Shown here in pieces: positions 44,398-54,046 of a stretch of DNA of 64,000 bases. The DNA is from Clostridiaceae bacterium. Lineage in GTDB: Bacteria > Bacillota > Clostridia > TANB77 > CAG-508. The position numbers and the translations under genes are program-made. Each line of letters begins with the position of its first letter. Within the stretch, counting starts at the first letter, position 1. Under the pieces are notes generated by a model, which had not been told where the DNA came from, made no database searches, and saw only the letters and a list, made by a program, of their open reading frames with translations. Location: NCBI GenBank assembly GCA_021771025.1, contig JAETPW010000006.1:1-64000 (forward strand), given 5' to 3'.

Positions 44398-44816
44398 CTA
44401 TAAATGATTTGTGATTTAAATAAATACGAGATTTGTTCTTTTTGTCTTTCTAACATAAAATCATGAAATGTTAAGTGTGTTTCTTGTTGATGATATCTGA
44501 CATCTTGTAATTTTAATTGCTTTTCTATTTCTTGATGATCTTCTTCGTTCTTTTGGTCTTGTTTTTCTAATCGTTGAACCGTTTGTTTAATTTCTTGCAC
44601 ATCTTGTTCCATATCTAGTTGTTTTCGGTATACTGCTGTTAATAAATTGTCGCTTGCCTTTTGGCTATCAATAATTTCTTGTATTTTTATTTGGATGCCT
44701 TGGATTTGTTTGTCATGATTTCCTACTATTTGTTTCAATTCTTGAACGTCTTTTTGTGTTTCTTTTTGTGTTTGATAAATGGATAATAACAGTTCATCTC
44801 TTTCTGAATTTGTCAT
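44394..44816 (-). CDS. Predicted coiled-coil protein
   Basis: 140 aa, almost entirely helical with Gln/Glu/Lys-rich heptads (QKETQKDVQELKQIVGNHDKQIQGIQIK, LEKQDQKNEEDHQEIEKQ). Recurrent DVQE(L/I)KQ(I/T)V units indicate internal repeats. No catalytic motif, signal or membrane helix. Similar small coiled-coil proteins are common in gut Clostridia, of unknown role. SD AGGAGG at 44822-44827. Confidence 0.6.
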   Translation of the reverse strand: MTNSERDELLLSIYQTQKETQKDVQELKQIVGNHDKQIQGIQIKIQEIIDSQKASDNLLTAVYRKQLDMEQDVQEIKQTVQRLEKQDQKNEEDHQEIEKQLKLQDVRYHQQETHLTFHDFMLERQKEQISYLFKSQIIYS

Positions 44817-45248
44817 GGTATTCCTCCTTTTTGTGTTTTTATGGGTTGGTTTACTTCTATTTTGCTTACTTTTTTCTTAATCTTGGTTCTAAGTATACTG
44901 TGCTTTTTATTTTGTGTCAATAATGGAAACCATCTGTAATTTAGCCTACTCTACTTTTTTCTTTATTATCCTCTTGTTAAAACTGTTTTTTTCATTATTG
45001 TATTTTTTATAGATTATTTTTTATTTCTGGAAATAAATCGTATACTGAATATCCCAATAGCAGGAATTGTCTATATCTACCCCTATTTTCACCTTTCTTG
45101 CCCCCTCTTTTTCTTATTGATGTATAGTATCATAAATTTATTTTCTTTTCAATAGCAACTGATTCCCTTTATTTTTTTCTATAACAATGGTTTGAGTTAT
45201 TATTATTAATTTTATACAGACTCAGATCGTAAGTGAGTAGTATAAAAG
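44817..45248. other. Intergenic region without recognised content
   Basis: AT-rich, no ORF above noise and no clear stem-loop in about 430 bases before the dispersed repeat and element B. Confidence 0.4.
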
Positions 45249-45465
45249 TTGCTGGTTAATGGTTTTGAGGAATGAGTCCGCTCTAAACCCAAGTCATCTG
45301 TAGTATTTTTCAGATAAATTTAGTCTTCCATAGCAGGGGCAATATAAAACCCTTAAGTCCCTCACCAAGAAGCCAGTAATCGGGTTTTAAGCCTGACGCG
45401 GGTCTTAGGGAACTGTCAGACGTAAATTTATCTAAAAAATACTACAGATGTCTTGGGTTCAGAGC
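45249..45465. repeat. Structured element B with GAGCGGACT repeat on its flank
   Basis: Arms 45280-45322 and 45423-45465 are 43-bp inverted repeats with three mismatches (outer end GCTCT-AACCCAAG). The core 45323-45422, read on the minus strand, begins near CTGACAGTTCCCTAAGAC and keeps TTAAAACCCGAT and GGACTTAAGGGTTTTA, as in element A. The left flank 45249-45285 is the dispersed GAGCGGACT repeat, partly overlapping the arm. Confidence 0.85.
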
Positions 45466-45524
45466 TACTTTGGTATAAAAGTATTATCTAGTAACGTGTA
45501 AAAACAAAAACTCTTCCAAATTCC

Positions 45525-45553
45525 TTGATTCTCTCCACTTTTTATTATATAAT
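45525..45553 (+). promoter_or_regulatory. Promoter of leuS
   Basis: TTGATT (45525-45530), 17 bases, TATAAT (45548-45553). The leader is only about 30 bases, too short for a T-box, so leuS here seems not to be T-box controlled. Confidence 0.75.
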
Positions 45554-45589
45554 ACCCTTAATTACAAAAAAGAGAAAGGGGTACTACTT

Positions 45590-47983
45590 ATGTCATACAC
45601 ATTTACTGAAATTGAAAAAAAATGGCAAGAATATTGGGATAAAAACAAAACCTTTCATACCGATGTATGGGACTTTTCTAAGCCTAAATACTATGCCTTA
45701 GATATGTTTCCTTACCCATCTGGTCAAGGTCTGCACGTTGGTCACCCAGAAGGATATACGGCAACAGATATTATTTCTAGAATGAAACGTATGCAAGGCT
45801 ACAATGTTTTGCATCCAATGGGATGGGATGCGTTTGGTTTGCCAGCTGAACAATATGCTATTCAAACTGGAAATCATCCGGCTATCTTTACTAAAAATAA
45901 TATTGCCACTTTCAAAAGGCAATTAAAAATGTTAGGTCTTTCGTTTGACTGGGACAAAGAAGTTTCTACTTGTGATCCTAATTTTTATCATTGGACACAA
46001 TGGATTTTTAAGCAATTGTATGAAGATGGTTTAGCCAAATTAATCGAAATGCCAGTTAATTGGTGTGAAGAATTAGGCTGTGTTCTATCAAACGACGAAG
46101 TCATCAATGGAAAAAGTGAAAGAGGAGGATTTCCTGTTGTTCGTAAAAACATGAAACAGTGGGTATTAGATATTCCTAACTATGCAGATAGTTTACTAGA
46201 TGGGTTAGATACTATTGATTGGCCTGAATCCACTAAAGAAATCCAAAAAAATTGGATTGGTCGTTCAGAAGGGGCAGAAGTTATCTTTCAAGTTGCTGAT
46301 CAAGATAATCTATCATTTACTGTGTTTACTACTAGGCCAGATACTTTATTTGGAGCAACCTACTGTGTTATTGCTCCTGAACATGAATTAGTCTCTAAAC
46401 TTACTATGCCAGAACAAAAGCAGACAATTGAAGAATATGTAAGGCTTGCTGCTTCTAAATCTGATTTGGAAAGAACCGAACTAAATAAAGAGAAAACAGG
46501 AGTATTTACTGGAAGTTACGCGATCAATCCCGCAAACGGAAAGAAAATCCCTATTTGGATTTCCGATTATGTTTTGTCTACTTATGGAACAGGATGTATT
46601 ATGGCTGTACCAGCACATGATCAAAGAGACTATGAATTTGCAACCAAATTTGGTCTTCCTATTATTCCTGTATTAGAAGGTGGAGACATTTCCGTAGAAG
46701 CCTTTGTTGGTGATGGTCTTCATATTAACTCTGACTTTTTGAATGGCTTAAACAAGGAAGACTCTATCACTCAAATGATTGCGTGGTTAGAAGACCATCA
46801 ATTAGGAACAAAAAAAGTAAATTATAAATTACGTGAATGGATTTTTGCTAGACAACGTTATTGGGGAGAACCAATTCCTATTGTTTATGTAGATGATGAA
46901 ATGAAAGCCTTGCCAGATGAAGAACTACCTTTAGTTTTACCAGAACTAGAAGATTATAGCCCATCTAAAACAGGAGCCTCTCCTTTAGATAAAGCAACTG
47001 ATTGGGTAAATACTACTTTTGAAGGTAAATCAGCCATCCGTGAAACAAGCACAATGCCTGGCTCTGCTGGATCTAGTTGGTACTTCTTACGTTATCTTGA
47101 TCCTAACAATGAAAATCAATTAGCTAGTGAAGAATTAATGAAACATTGGTTACCAGTTGATTTATACGTGGGAGGACCAGAGCATGCCGTTGGTCATTTA
47201 TTGTATTCTCGTTTCTGGAACCAATACTTATATAACAAAGGAATTGTACCAGTAAAAGAACCCTTTGCTAAACTTCGCCATCAAGGAATGATTTTAGGAC
47301 CAAATGGAGAAAAAATGAGTAAATCCAAAGGAAATGTCATCAATCCAGATGATATGGTAAACCAATATGGTGCAGACAGTTTACGTGTATACGAAATGTT
47401 TATGGGGCCAATTGATGCTGCTAAACCTTGGGATCCTAATGGAATTGAAGGCTCAAAAAAATTTCTAGATCGTGTTTGGCGTTTATATGCCGAATCAGAT
47501 AAAATTCAAGACAAAGAAAACAAAAACTTAGAAACACTTTATCACTATACCGTAAAAAAGGTAACCAACGATTATGAAACGATGAATTTCAATACCGCTA
47601 TTTCACAAATGATGATTTTTATCAACAGTGTGTATAAAGAAGAAGTATTTCCACGTACTTATGCAGAAGGATTTTTAAAACTATTAAATCCTGTTGCTCC
47701 TCATATCACCGAAGAATTGTGGAACGCAGTTTTACATCATGAAAATACCATCGCCTATGAAACTTGGCCAACCTACGACGAAGCAAAAATCGTTGCTGAA
47801 GAAATCACTTTACCAATTCAAGTCAATGGAAAATTAAAACTAACCATTTCCATTCCTGCTGATGCAGACGAATCTTTGGTAAAGGAAAAAGTGCATAAAG
47901 CGATTGATGCAAAATTAGAAGGAAAAACAATTGTAAAAGAAATTTATGTAAAACATAAAATTTATAATATTGTAGTCAACTAG
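45590..47983 (+). CDS. leuS: Leucyl-tRNA synthetase
   Basis: Charges tRNA-Leu. 797 aa, close to the bacterial norm. HIGH motif as HVGH in [14 protein letters not shown] (~40-53), CP1 editing domain (~220-410, with [20 protein letters not shown]), KMSKS motif in [16 protein letters not shown] (~570-585) and anticodon-binding domain (~630-760). ATG 45590 follows AGAAAGGGG. Single gene with its own promoter. None of its codons is CGG. Confidence 0.98.
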   Translation: MSYTFTEIEKKWQEYWDKNKTFHTDVWDFSKPKYYALDMFPYPSGQGLHVGHPEGYTATDIISRMKRMQGYNVLHPMGWDAFGLPAEQYAIQTGNHPAIFTKNNIATFKRQLKMLGLSFDWDKEVSTCDPNFYHWTQWIFKQLYEDGLAKLIEMPVNWCEELGCVLSNDEVINGKSERGGFPVVRKNMKQWVLDIPNYADSLLDGLDTIDWPESTKEIQKNWIGRSEGAEVIFQVADQDNLSFTVFTTRPDTLFGATYCVIAPEHELVSKLTMPEQKQTIEEYVRLAASKSDLERTELNKEKTGVFTGSYAINPANGKKIPIWISDYVLSTYGTGCIMAVPAHDQRDYEFATKFGLPIIPVLEGGDISVEAFVGDGLHINSDFLNGLNKEDSITQMIAWLEDHQLGTKKVNYKLREWIFARQRYWGEPIPIVYVDDEMKALPDEELPLVLPELEDYSPSKTGASPLDKATDWVNTTFEGKSAIRETSTMPGSAGSSWYFLRYLDPNNENQLASEELMKHWLPVDLYVGGPEHAVGHLLYSRFWNQYLYNKGIVPVKEPFAKLRHQGMILGPNGEKMSKSKGNVINPDDMVNQYGADSLRVYEMFMGPIDAAKPWDPNGIEGSKKFLDRVWRLYAESDKIQDKENKNLETLYHYTVKKVTNDYETMNFNTAISQMMIFINSVYKEEVFPRTYAEGFLKLLNPVAPHITEELWNAVLHHENTIAYETWPTYDEAKIVAEEITLPIQVNGKLKLTISIPADADESLVKEKVHKAIDAKLEGKTIVKEIYVKHKIYNIVVN

Positions 47984-48312
47984 GGAAATTAAGGGGACGC
48001 CCTTTTCTTCCCTAGTCTTTTTTTCCCTATTTCGGCTTCCAATCATTTTTTCTTTTAAGTCATAACTTTTATTCTTCTTTAATCCATTATTTTTTCTCTA
48101 AACTTAGTTGGGAGTAAGCTTAATCGTTTATTTATCTTATTTTCCTATGGTCGTTAGCAAAATGGATAACTATTTTTTAAGATTTAAGTTCAAAAGTTAT
48201 TGATTAATGTTTTTGAGGAATGAGTCGGCTCCGAACCTAAGTTATTTATAGTATTTTTTAAGTTAGTAGGGAAATTTTAGATAGGGAAAAAAAGGGCGTC
48301 CCCTTTTTTCCC
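47977..48312. repeat. Intergenic region with split GGGACGCCC repeat and GAGCGGACT repeat
   Basis: Starts at the leuS stop with AGGGAAATTAAGGGGACGCC and ends at 48265-48312 with AGGGAAAAAAAGGGCGTCCC, so the two halves of a GGGACGCCC palindrome stand about 230 bases apart. Between them, near 48190-48260, is a copy of the dispersed repeat (minus strand GAGCCGACTCATTCCTCAAA) resembling the flank of element B. No gene; a TATAAT box for the next gene is at 48420-48425. Confidence 0.7.
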
Positions 48313-48458
48313 TCTTCCTCTTCCTCTTTCTTTTCTCTTTCTTCTTTTGGTTGTGTGTCATGTCATACAAATGTAACAAACATTTAATCTATTTGCAATG
48401 AATATTTTGTCTTTTTATTGTATAATAAAGTTAGAAAAGTAGAATCGAAGGAGAATCG

Positions 48459-49562
48459 ATGATGAGTGTGGAATCTGATTTAAAAAAAGATGGAATTGAA
48501 ATAGTGGAAAAGCTAGATACTTTGACGATTAATTCGATTGCTCGAAATATCTCTACTAGACTTTGTGAGACTTTTCCTGATTTTGGTCTTCGCCAAGATG
48601 AGCTGTTTATTAAGTTGTCTAGATTAGATATGTTTACAGCTAAGATGCCTGATGGTATGGCTGAGGCTAATTATTTCTATAAAAATAGTTCTATTTATTT
48701 TAATGTGCATATTCCTCCTGAGGAAAGAGAGGAGTTTGCTATTCATGAGTGCATTCATTATTTACAAGAAATTAAGGATAAACGTAATTATTTGATTCGT
48801 ATGGGACTTTGTGATTATACAGAGTTTAAAATTTATGGTTTGGGATTAAATGAAGCTGCTGTTCAGTTAATGGCTTCTAAAGTAATTGGTATCCCTAAGG
48901 ATTTTGTGAAATATTTTGGAATACAGTTTACGACTAGTAGTCCGTCTTATTATCCGTTGGAATGTTGTTTAGTGGAACAACTTGCCTATTTATTGGGAGA
49001 GGATCTTTTGTTTAAGAGTACGTTAAATAGTGATGATACCTTTAAAAATGCTTTTATTGAGGCTACTTCTCCTAAGACATTTTTGGCTATTGAAAATGCG
49101 ATTGATGATATTTTGTATCGTGAAGAGGATATCATTAAGTTGAATAATAAAATTGCTCAAATTGATGATCGCAATAAAAAAGTAGATAATATGCTTCAAA
49201 AGATTGATGAATTAAAAAATGAAATTATGCTTACTTTTATGCGTACTCAAAATTTGATTTTGGCAAGTTATTTTGATCATGTTTTTGAGAAAATTAGTAC
49301 TTTACAGGAAATTGAAGAGTATCGTAAAAAGTTATATCATTTTAAAGATTATTTGGGTGTGGCTGAAGGGTATACTTTTTTTAATAATTATTATGTAGAA
49401 AAAATGGCTGAATTAGAACATAGATATGCAGTTTTAGAAAATGGTGGTGAAGAAATTTCCCCTGTTTCACTGAATAAACAAATGAGTAAATTGCGTTTAT
49501 TTTTTAGAAAATTGAAACAACTTTTAACTGGTAAACAACAAGATAAAGAAGAAGTTCGTTAG
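48459..49562 (+). CDS. Zincin-like putative metallopeptidase with coiled coil
   Basis: 367 aa. Contains an HExxH motif in EFAIHECIHYLQE (about residues 91-103) and a downstream GLNEAAVQLMAS, whose Glu could be the third zinc ligand (gluzincin-like). About residues 215-270 form a coiled coil (LNNKIAQIDDRNKKVDNMLQKIDELK), and the C-terminus is basic. No signal peptide or membrane helix, so it should act in the cytoplasm. Family not otherwise recognised. SD AAGGAG before ATGATG at 48459. Confidence 0.6.
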   Translation: MMSVESDLKKDGIEIVEKLDTLTINSIARNISTRLCETFPDFGLRQDELFIKLSRLDMFTAKMPDGMAEANYFYKNSSIYFNVHIPPEEREEFAIHECIHYLQEIKDKRNYLIRMGLCDYTEFKIYGLGLNEAAVQLMASKVIGIPKDFVKYFGIQFTTSSPSYYPLECCLVEQLAYLLGEDLLFKSTLNSDDTFKNAFIEATSPKTFLAIENAIDDILYREEDIIKLNNKIAQIDDRNKKVDNMLQKIDELKNEIMLTFMRTQNLILASYFDHVFEKISTLQEIEEYRKKLYHFKDYLGVAEGYTFFNNYYVEKMAELEHRYAVLENGGEEISPVSLNKQMSKLRLFFRKLKQLLTGKQQDKEEVR

Positions 49563-49592
49563 CCTGTGTATGCAGATTCCATTGGCTAGAGA

Positions 49593-49632
49593 AAAAGCAG
49601 ATTAAGTAACTGACCAAACTTAATCTGCTTTT
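49593..49632. terminator. Bidirectional intrinsic terminator
   Basis: AAAAGCAGATTAAGT and ACTTAATCTGCTTTT arms (15-bp stem), with A- and T-tracts at both ends; lies between convergent genes. Confidence 0.85.
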
Positions 49633-49716
49633 ATTGTTTCCCCTTCCTCTTTATCCTTCTCATGTTTATTTTCTATTTTTCTTATTCTCTTACAACGGCC
49701 ATCTTTTTTTCCTGTT

Positions 49717-50985
49717 CTAATCTTTTTTTGTGTTGGCTAAGATATTTTTTGCTGCTTCTCTCCCTGATTTAGCAGCCCATGCCACTGTTCCTTTCATTCC
49801 TGCTAAGTCTCCTCCAGCATATATTTTGGGGTTAGAGGTTTGGTAGTTTTCATTGATGAGTACATTTCCCCATTTATTTAATGTTAATCCTAGGTCAAGT
49901 ACTTCTTCTTCGATGGTAGAGCCTAATGCCATAATGACATAATCTACGTCAATTTGGTAGTTACTATTTTCCACATTTACTGGTACTAATCTACTTTCCC
50001 CTTCTTTTTGAATTAGTTTTGTTTTGATCAATTCTACTTTTTCTACTTTATCTTTTCCACTAATTTTTACTAGATTATTTTGGAATAAAAATTCAATTCC
50101 CTCTTCTTTTGCCTCAGCAATTTCTTTTTTCTCGGCAGGCATTTGTTCTTCTGCACGGCGATAGATTACTTTTACTTCCTTGGCTCCTAATCGTTTTATG
50201 GTTCGGCTACAATCCATAGCTACATTTCCCCCACCAATAACAGCAACTGTCTTTCCTTCATAATTAGGGTGATTTTGGTATTCTAGTAATTCATTTCCTC
50301 CTAAAACGCCTTTTATCTTTTCTCCTTCTACTCCCATTTTGGCAGATTGATTAGCTCCTATTCCTAGAAAAACTGCATCATATTCATTTTCTATTTTGGC
50401 TAAAGTAAAATCTTTGCCGAGTTTTTGATTTAATTTCACTTCTATTCCTAAAGCTAATATTGTATCTATTGTTTGTGTAATTGTTTCTCTTGGTAAGCGG
50501 AACTCTGGTATACCATGACTTAAAATTCCGCCTAGTTCATTATGTTTTTCATAAATTGTTACTTGTACTCCTTCTCTAGCTAGGAAAGCTGCACAGGTTA
50601 GCCCAGCTGGTCCTCCACCAATTACCGCCACTTTATACTGGCTATATATTTCTTCTTTTGTTTTTGATAATGGTTTTTGTTTTCCCTTTTTCATCATTTC
50701 ATCAAATACAAAAGCTTCCAATTCCCCAATAGATACTGGTTCCCCTTTAATTCCTCTAACACAGGACCCTTGGCATTGTTTTTCATGAGGGCAAATTCTT
50801 CCACAAATTCCCGGTAAAACTGTTGTTTCTAGCAATATCTCATATGCCTTTTCGATATTCCCTTCTTTTACTTCTTGAATAAAATCAGGAATTTGATTAC
50901 CTAATGGGCATCCTTTTTGCATACAAGGTTTTGTTTTACAATGCAAACAGTAATTAGCTTTTTCTTCTATCTTTACTAAACTCAT
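49717..50985 (-). CDS. GltD-like FAD/Fe-S oxidoreductase
   Basis: NAD(P)-dependent flavoprotein similar to the small subunit of glutamate synthase and to NfnB/dihydropyrimidine dehydrogenase N-terminal parts. 422 aa. Two 4Fe-4S Cys clusters (CLHCKTKPCMQKGCP at 13-27 and CGRICPHEKQCQGSCVRG at 60-77), FAD motif VIGGGPAGLTCAAFLARE, NADP motif VIGGGNVAMDCSRTIKRLG, C-terminal YAGGDLAG. No large glutamate synthase subunit is adjacent, so the partner is unknown. AAGGAAG SD. Confidence 0.9.
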   Translation of the reverse strand: MSLVKIEEKANYCLHCKTKPCMQKGCPLGNQIPDFIQEVKEGNIEKAYEILLETTVLPGICGRICPHEKQCQGSCVRGIKGEPVSIGELEAFVFDEMMKKGKQKPLSKTKEEIYSQYKVAVIGGGPAGLTCAAFLAREGVQVTIYEKHNELGGILSHGIPEFRLPRETITQTIDTILALGIEVKLNQKLGKDFTLAKIENEYDAVFLGIGANQSAKMGVEGEKIKGVLGGNELLEYQNHPNYEGKTVAVIGGGNVAMDCSRTIKRLGAKEVKVIYRRAEEQMPAEKKEIAEAKEEGIEFLFQNNLVKISGKDKVEKVELIKTKLIQKEGESRLVPVNVENSNYQIDVDYVIMALGSTIEEEVLDLGLTLNKWGNVLINENYQTSNPKIYAGGDLAGMKGTVAWAAKSGREAAKNILANTKKD

Positions 50986-51089
50986 ATTTCTTCCTTTCGA
51001 CTTTGTTTATTTCTTTTTCTATTTTATTCTTTTTTGTTACTTTCGTCAATTCATTTGACTGATTTGTCTAGATCTATATGCTAAAAAGT

Positions 51090-51155
51090 TGCCGAATTAG
51101 GGACGGGGTAAAAAAAGGTAATTTTACCTTTTTTTACCCCGTCCCCAATTCGGCA
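51090..51155. repeat. 66-bp palindrome, GGGGACGG family
   Basis: TGCCGAATTAGGGACGGGGT...AAGGTAA and complement with one mismatch. Copy of the 16874/17839 type, lying between the oxidoreductase and UDG genes; followed by a partial ACCAATTCGGCA duplication. Confidence 0.88.
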
Positions 51156-51170
51156 CCAATTCGGCAACTA

Positions 51171-51710
51171 CTATTTGGTAAGTAATAGTAAGTCTTGGAT
51201 AAAATCTATTTTTTTGGTTTCGTCTCTTAATAGGGCTGCTGGATGCCATGTTGGCAGATAGCGTATTCCTTTTCTTTCGATCCATTTTCCTCGTGAGGCA
51301 GTGATTCCATATTCTTTTCCTAAGATGTTTTTTAAGGCTACACTTCCTAATAAAACGATGATTTCTGGTTTGACTAGGATGACTTGATTTCGCAAATAGT
51401 CTAAGCAGGCTTGTGCTTCATCGTCTTCTGGGTTTCGATTTCCGGGTGGTCTACATTTGACTACGTTGGCTATGTATACTTCTTCTCGTTTTAGGCCTAC
51501 TGTTTCAAAAGCCATATTCATAAGCTTTCCAGCTTTTCCCACGAAGGGTTCTCCTAGCCTATCCTCGTCTGCCCCCGGTCCTTCTCCAATAAACATAATT
51601 TTGGCGTTTCGATTTCCTACCCCAAAGACAATGTTTTGCCTTGTTTTGGCTAGTTTACATTTTTGACAATTTTCGATTGATTTTTCTAATTCTTCCCATG
51701 TTTCAACCAT
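51171..51710 (-). CDS. Uracil-DNA glycosylase, family 4 (Fe-S)
   Basis: Removes uracil from DNA. 179 aa from ATG 51710 (GATGGAGT upstream). Iron-sulfur ligands: CQKCK near residue 15, CRPPGNRNPEDDE and ACL. Motif A GEGPGADEDRLGEPFVG has the family-4 Glu/Asp and motif B is TWHPAALLR. The mature frame is open upstream to 51764, without better SD. Confidence 0.92.
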   Translation of the reverse strand: MVETWEELEKSIENCQKCKLAKTRQNIVFGVGNRNAKIMFIGEGPGADEDRLGEPFVGKAGKLMNMAFETVGLKREEVYIANVVKCRPPGNRNPEDDEAQACLDYLRNQVILVKPEIIVLLGSVALKNILGKEYGITASRGKWIERKGIRYLPTWHPAALLRDETKKIDFIQDLLLLTK

Positions 51711-51880
51711 AATTACTCCATCCTTATTTATTCCATCTTTTCGTTTGTTTTCTTTTGTTCCCATTTACCAATATAAGCACTGATAACCTCTTTTAATAAT
51801 TGTCTTTAATGTCTTTGGAGATTCTTATTGTTTTTATTTTTTTGGTAACCACTCAGGCGATCTTTCTGTAGAGTAGCGTA

Positions 51881-52004
51881 AAGGGGATATCGTTATTGAT
51901 TTTGTAGCGTACCTAAGGTGACCGTTTTAGAAAATGTTATGAACGTAAGTGAATTACATTTTCTTGAATGGGGATAGCGGAAAAATCAATAACGATATCC
52001 CCTT
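51881..52004. repeat. Structured element C: 23-bp arms, unrelated core
   Basis: Arms AAGGGGATATCGTTATTGAT-TTT (51881-51903) and its perfect complement (51982-52004) enclose a 78-base core with an internal AGAAAATG/CATTTTCT stem. The right arm is followed at once by GAGAGCGGACT, the start of the dispersed repeat, linking it to element B. The remainder of the 337-base gap has no gene. Confidence 0.7.
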
Positions 52005-52047
52005 GAGAGCGGACTAGATTAATGTACCTCCTAAGTTGTTACATTTT

Positions 52048-52410
52048 TTATTGTTCTGTTACTTCTCCCTCTTCATTGATACTAAAAGTATATTCGTCTA
52101 TTTTTACGGTTAGTGGGAATGTTGTTGTGCTTTCGTTTTGAATACTTGCTCCTTTGATATTATTTTTGATGTTCTTTTTTAATTTGTCTAAACTAATTCC
52201 TCCAAAGCGATCGTCCGATTTTAATACTTCTTCTTGTAGCATTTCTTTTCCTGCTTGTGTTTCTGTATCGTGTTTGGCATCTTTCGCACTATTAATGACT
52301 CCCTTTTTGTCTGTTAGGCTAGGAATGGTTACTCCTGCTAAGATGAGTAGTACAATTATGGTAATGATTAGGGCAACCATAGTAATTCCTTTTTCTCCTA
52401 CTTTTTTCAT
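52048..52410 (-). CDS. Type IV prepilin-like protein
   Basis: 120 aa. Short basic leader MKKVGEKG followed by ITMVALIITIIVLLILAGV, a prepilin-type N-methylation site and hydrophobic helix, with processing expected after the Gly. Position +5 is not the canonical Glu (V/A instead), a variant frequent in gut Clostridia. The soluble part (~30-120) contains DTETQAGKEMLQEEVLKSDD. No pilus machinery is nearby, so it may be a lone pseudopilin. SD GGAGGAAGAC. Confidence 0.75.
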   Translation of the reverse strand: MKKVGEKGITMVALIITIIVLLILAGVTIPSLTDKKGVINSAKDAKHDTETQAGKEMLQEEVLKSDDRFGGISLDKLKKNIKNNIKGASIQNESTTTFPLTVKIDEYTFSINEEGEVTEQ

Positions 52411-52518
52411 TTGTCTTCCTCCCTCTTTTTTTGGTAGTGTTAACTAAATTGATTTTATCTTTAATTACACTTTTTTATTTTCTATTGCTATTATATCATT
52501 GTATCTTTTATCAATCAA

Positions 52519-53817
52519 TCAAATTTGGATTAAATGTGCAGCATATAATGGTATTGATTTTATCTTATTTTGAAAACCGAAATTCTTACCTGAAATGCGA
52601 ATACTATAGTTAGGTTTGTATCTATCTATATAATAATTTAAACTTTTAGAAGTAGTATGATCAGAAGCCTTTACTTCTACGGGAATGATATCTCCTTCTA
52701 GATTGATTAGAAAATCCACTTCGTACATACTTCCTAATTGCCAATAATATAATTCTCTTTTTTGACTATACAGAATTTGTGCTATGTAATTTTCCGCTAG
52801 AACTCCTTTATATAAATTATTTTTATCTAACATTATTTCTGAAATACTGATTTTGGCTAATTTTCTTAATAATCCAATATCACTTAAATATAGTTTAAAA
52901 TTTTCATCCGTGTAAGCTTTTAGAGGTGATTTTGGCGTTTTTATTCCCTCACATTTCAAAATCATATTGCTACTCACAAGCCATTGCATTGAGCTTTCAT
53001 ATTCTCTGGCTCTTGCTGATTTTTCTACTAAAGAATATTTGAATTTTTTATTTTCTTTGCCTAATTGGGAGGGAATTGATTGATATATTCTAGCATTTCT
53101 TATGCTTTCTGTGTTTTGTGTATATTTTGCCATATCTGCTAAATAAGATGTTAAAATCATTTCTTCCAGTTCATCATTATATTCCATGATGTTTTTTCCA
53201 CTTGTGATATATTCTTTAATGGCTACTGGCATTCCCCCAACGCATAAATATTCATGATATAGCCTTAACGCTTTTTCATGTATTGGTTCAATTAAAGGAT
53301 CCATGGTAAGGTAGGATTTTTTGATTACTTCATTTAATTTTTCTTCTCCTATTGCTTTTAAAAATTCTTCGAAATTCATTGGATATAAATATTCTATCCA
53401 AACTTTTCCTACAGGGAATGAAGCTTTAAACCTATTTATTTTTACTCCTAAAAGACTTCCCGCACATACGATTTTATAGTTTTTTTCACTTTCGCAAAAA
53501 TATTTTAATGAACTGATGGCTCTTTCTGATACTTGTATTTCGTCTAAAAATAGAATTGTATTTTCTATATTAATTTGTTTATTTAATAAAATTTCTATAT
53601 TTCTTATGATTTCTTCTGGAATGATTGTTTGGTCAAATACTTTTCTAATATCTTCTCTACTTTCCAAATTTATGTATATATATTCTTGGAATTCTTTTTG
53701 GCAAAATTCTTTTAAAATATAGGTTTTTCCGGTTTGTCTTGCTCCCACTAACATATAGGGCATTTTCATCTTTTTTGCTTTCCAGTTTAACAGGTTTTGA
53801 TAAATAATTCTTTCCAT
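52519..53817 (-). CDS. AAA ATPase with DUF4143 domain (second copy)
   Basis: 432 aa. Walker A GARQTGKTY (~residues 24-32), Walker B TILFLDEIQVS (~88-98), C-terminal DUF4143 with PD-(D/E)xK-like YEVDFLINLEGDIIPVEVKAS. Related to but clearly distinct from the copy at 24267-25535 (different family branch). Upstream lies a pair of CGTGA-N5-TCACG dyads. Like its relative, its role is unknown. Confidence 0.85.
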   Translation of the reverse strand: MERIIYQNLLNWKAKKMKMPYMLVGARQTGKTYILKEFCQKEFQEYIYINLESREDIRKVFDQTIIPEEIIRNIEILLNKQINIENTILFLDEIQVSERAISSLKYFCESEKNYKIVCAGSLLGVKINRFKASFPVGKVWIEYLYPMNFEEFLKAIGEEKLNEVIKKSYLTMDPLIEPIHEKALRLYHEYLCVGGMPVAIKEYITSGKNIMEYNDELEEMILTSYLADMAKYTQNTESIRNARIYQSIPSQLGKENKKFKYSLVEKSARAREYESSMQWLVSSNMILKCEGIKTPKSPLKAYTDENFKLYLSDIGLLRKLAKISISEIMLDKNNLYKGVLAENYIAQILYSQKRELYYWQLGSMYEVDFLINLEGDIIPVEVKASDHTTSKSLNYYIDRYKPNYSIRISGKNFGFQNKIKSIPLYAAHLIQI

Positions 53818-53934
53818 GCTAAATTCACTCCTTTCCCCTTTTATCGTAAGTCATATGGTGAGGAAACGTTTTGTATTTTTTCTGTCTTTCTTTTTTTAAT
53901 TATATATCACTTTCTTTTGTTAGTCAATCATTTT

Positions 53935-53981
53935 CGTGATTTTCTCACGTTTTTTGTTTTAAAATTCGTGATTTTTTCACG
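53935..53981. promoter_or_regulatory. Pair of CGTGA-N5-TCACG dyads
   Basis: Two 15-base palindromes, CGTGATTTTCTCACG (53935-53949) and CGTGATTTTTTCACG (53967-53981), 32 bases apart centre to centre (three helical turns), upstream of the second DUF4143 gene. This suits cooperative repressor binding. Each is followed by T6-7 on the plus strand, so weak terminators are the alternative. Confidence 0.5.
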
Positions 53982-54046
53982 TTTTTTTGTTATTTCTATT
54001 TTTTTAGCGAATTTATCTACACAAAAGTAGTTCTAGAGTGCAAATA

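Noticed and set aside
45466..45589. T-box leader for leuS
   Set aside because: The promoter lies about 35 bases before the start codon, leaving no room for a T-box and its terminator.
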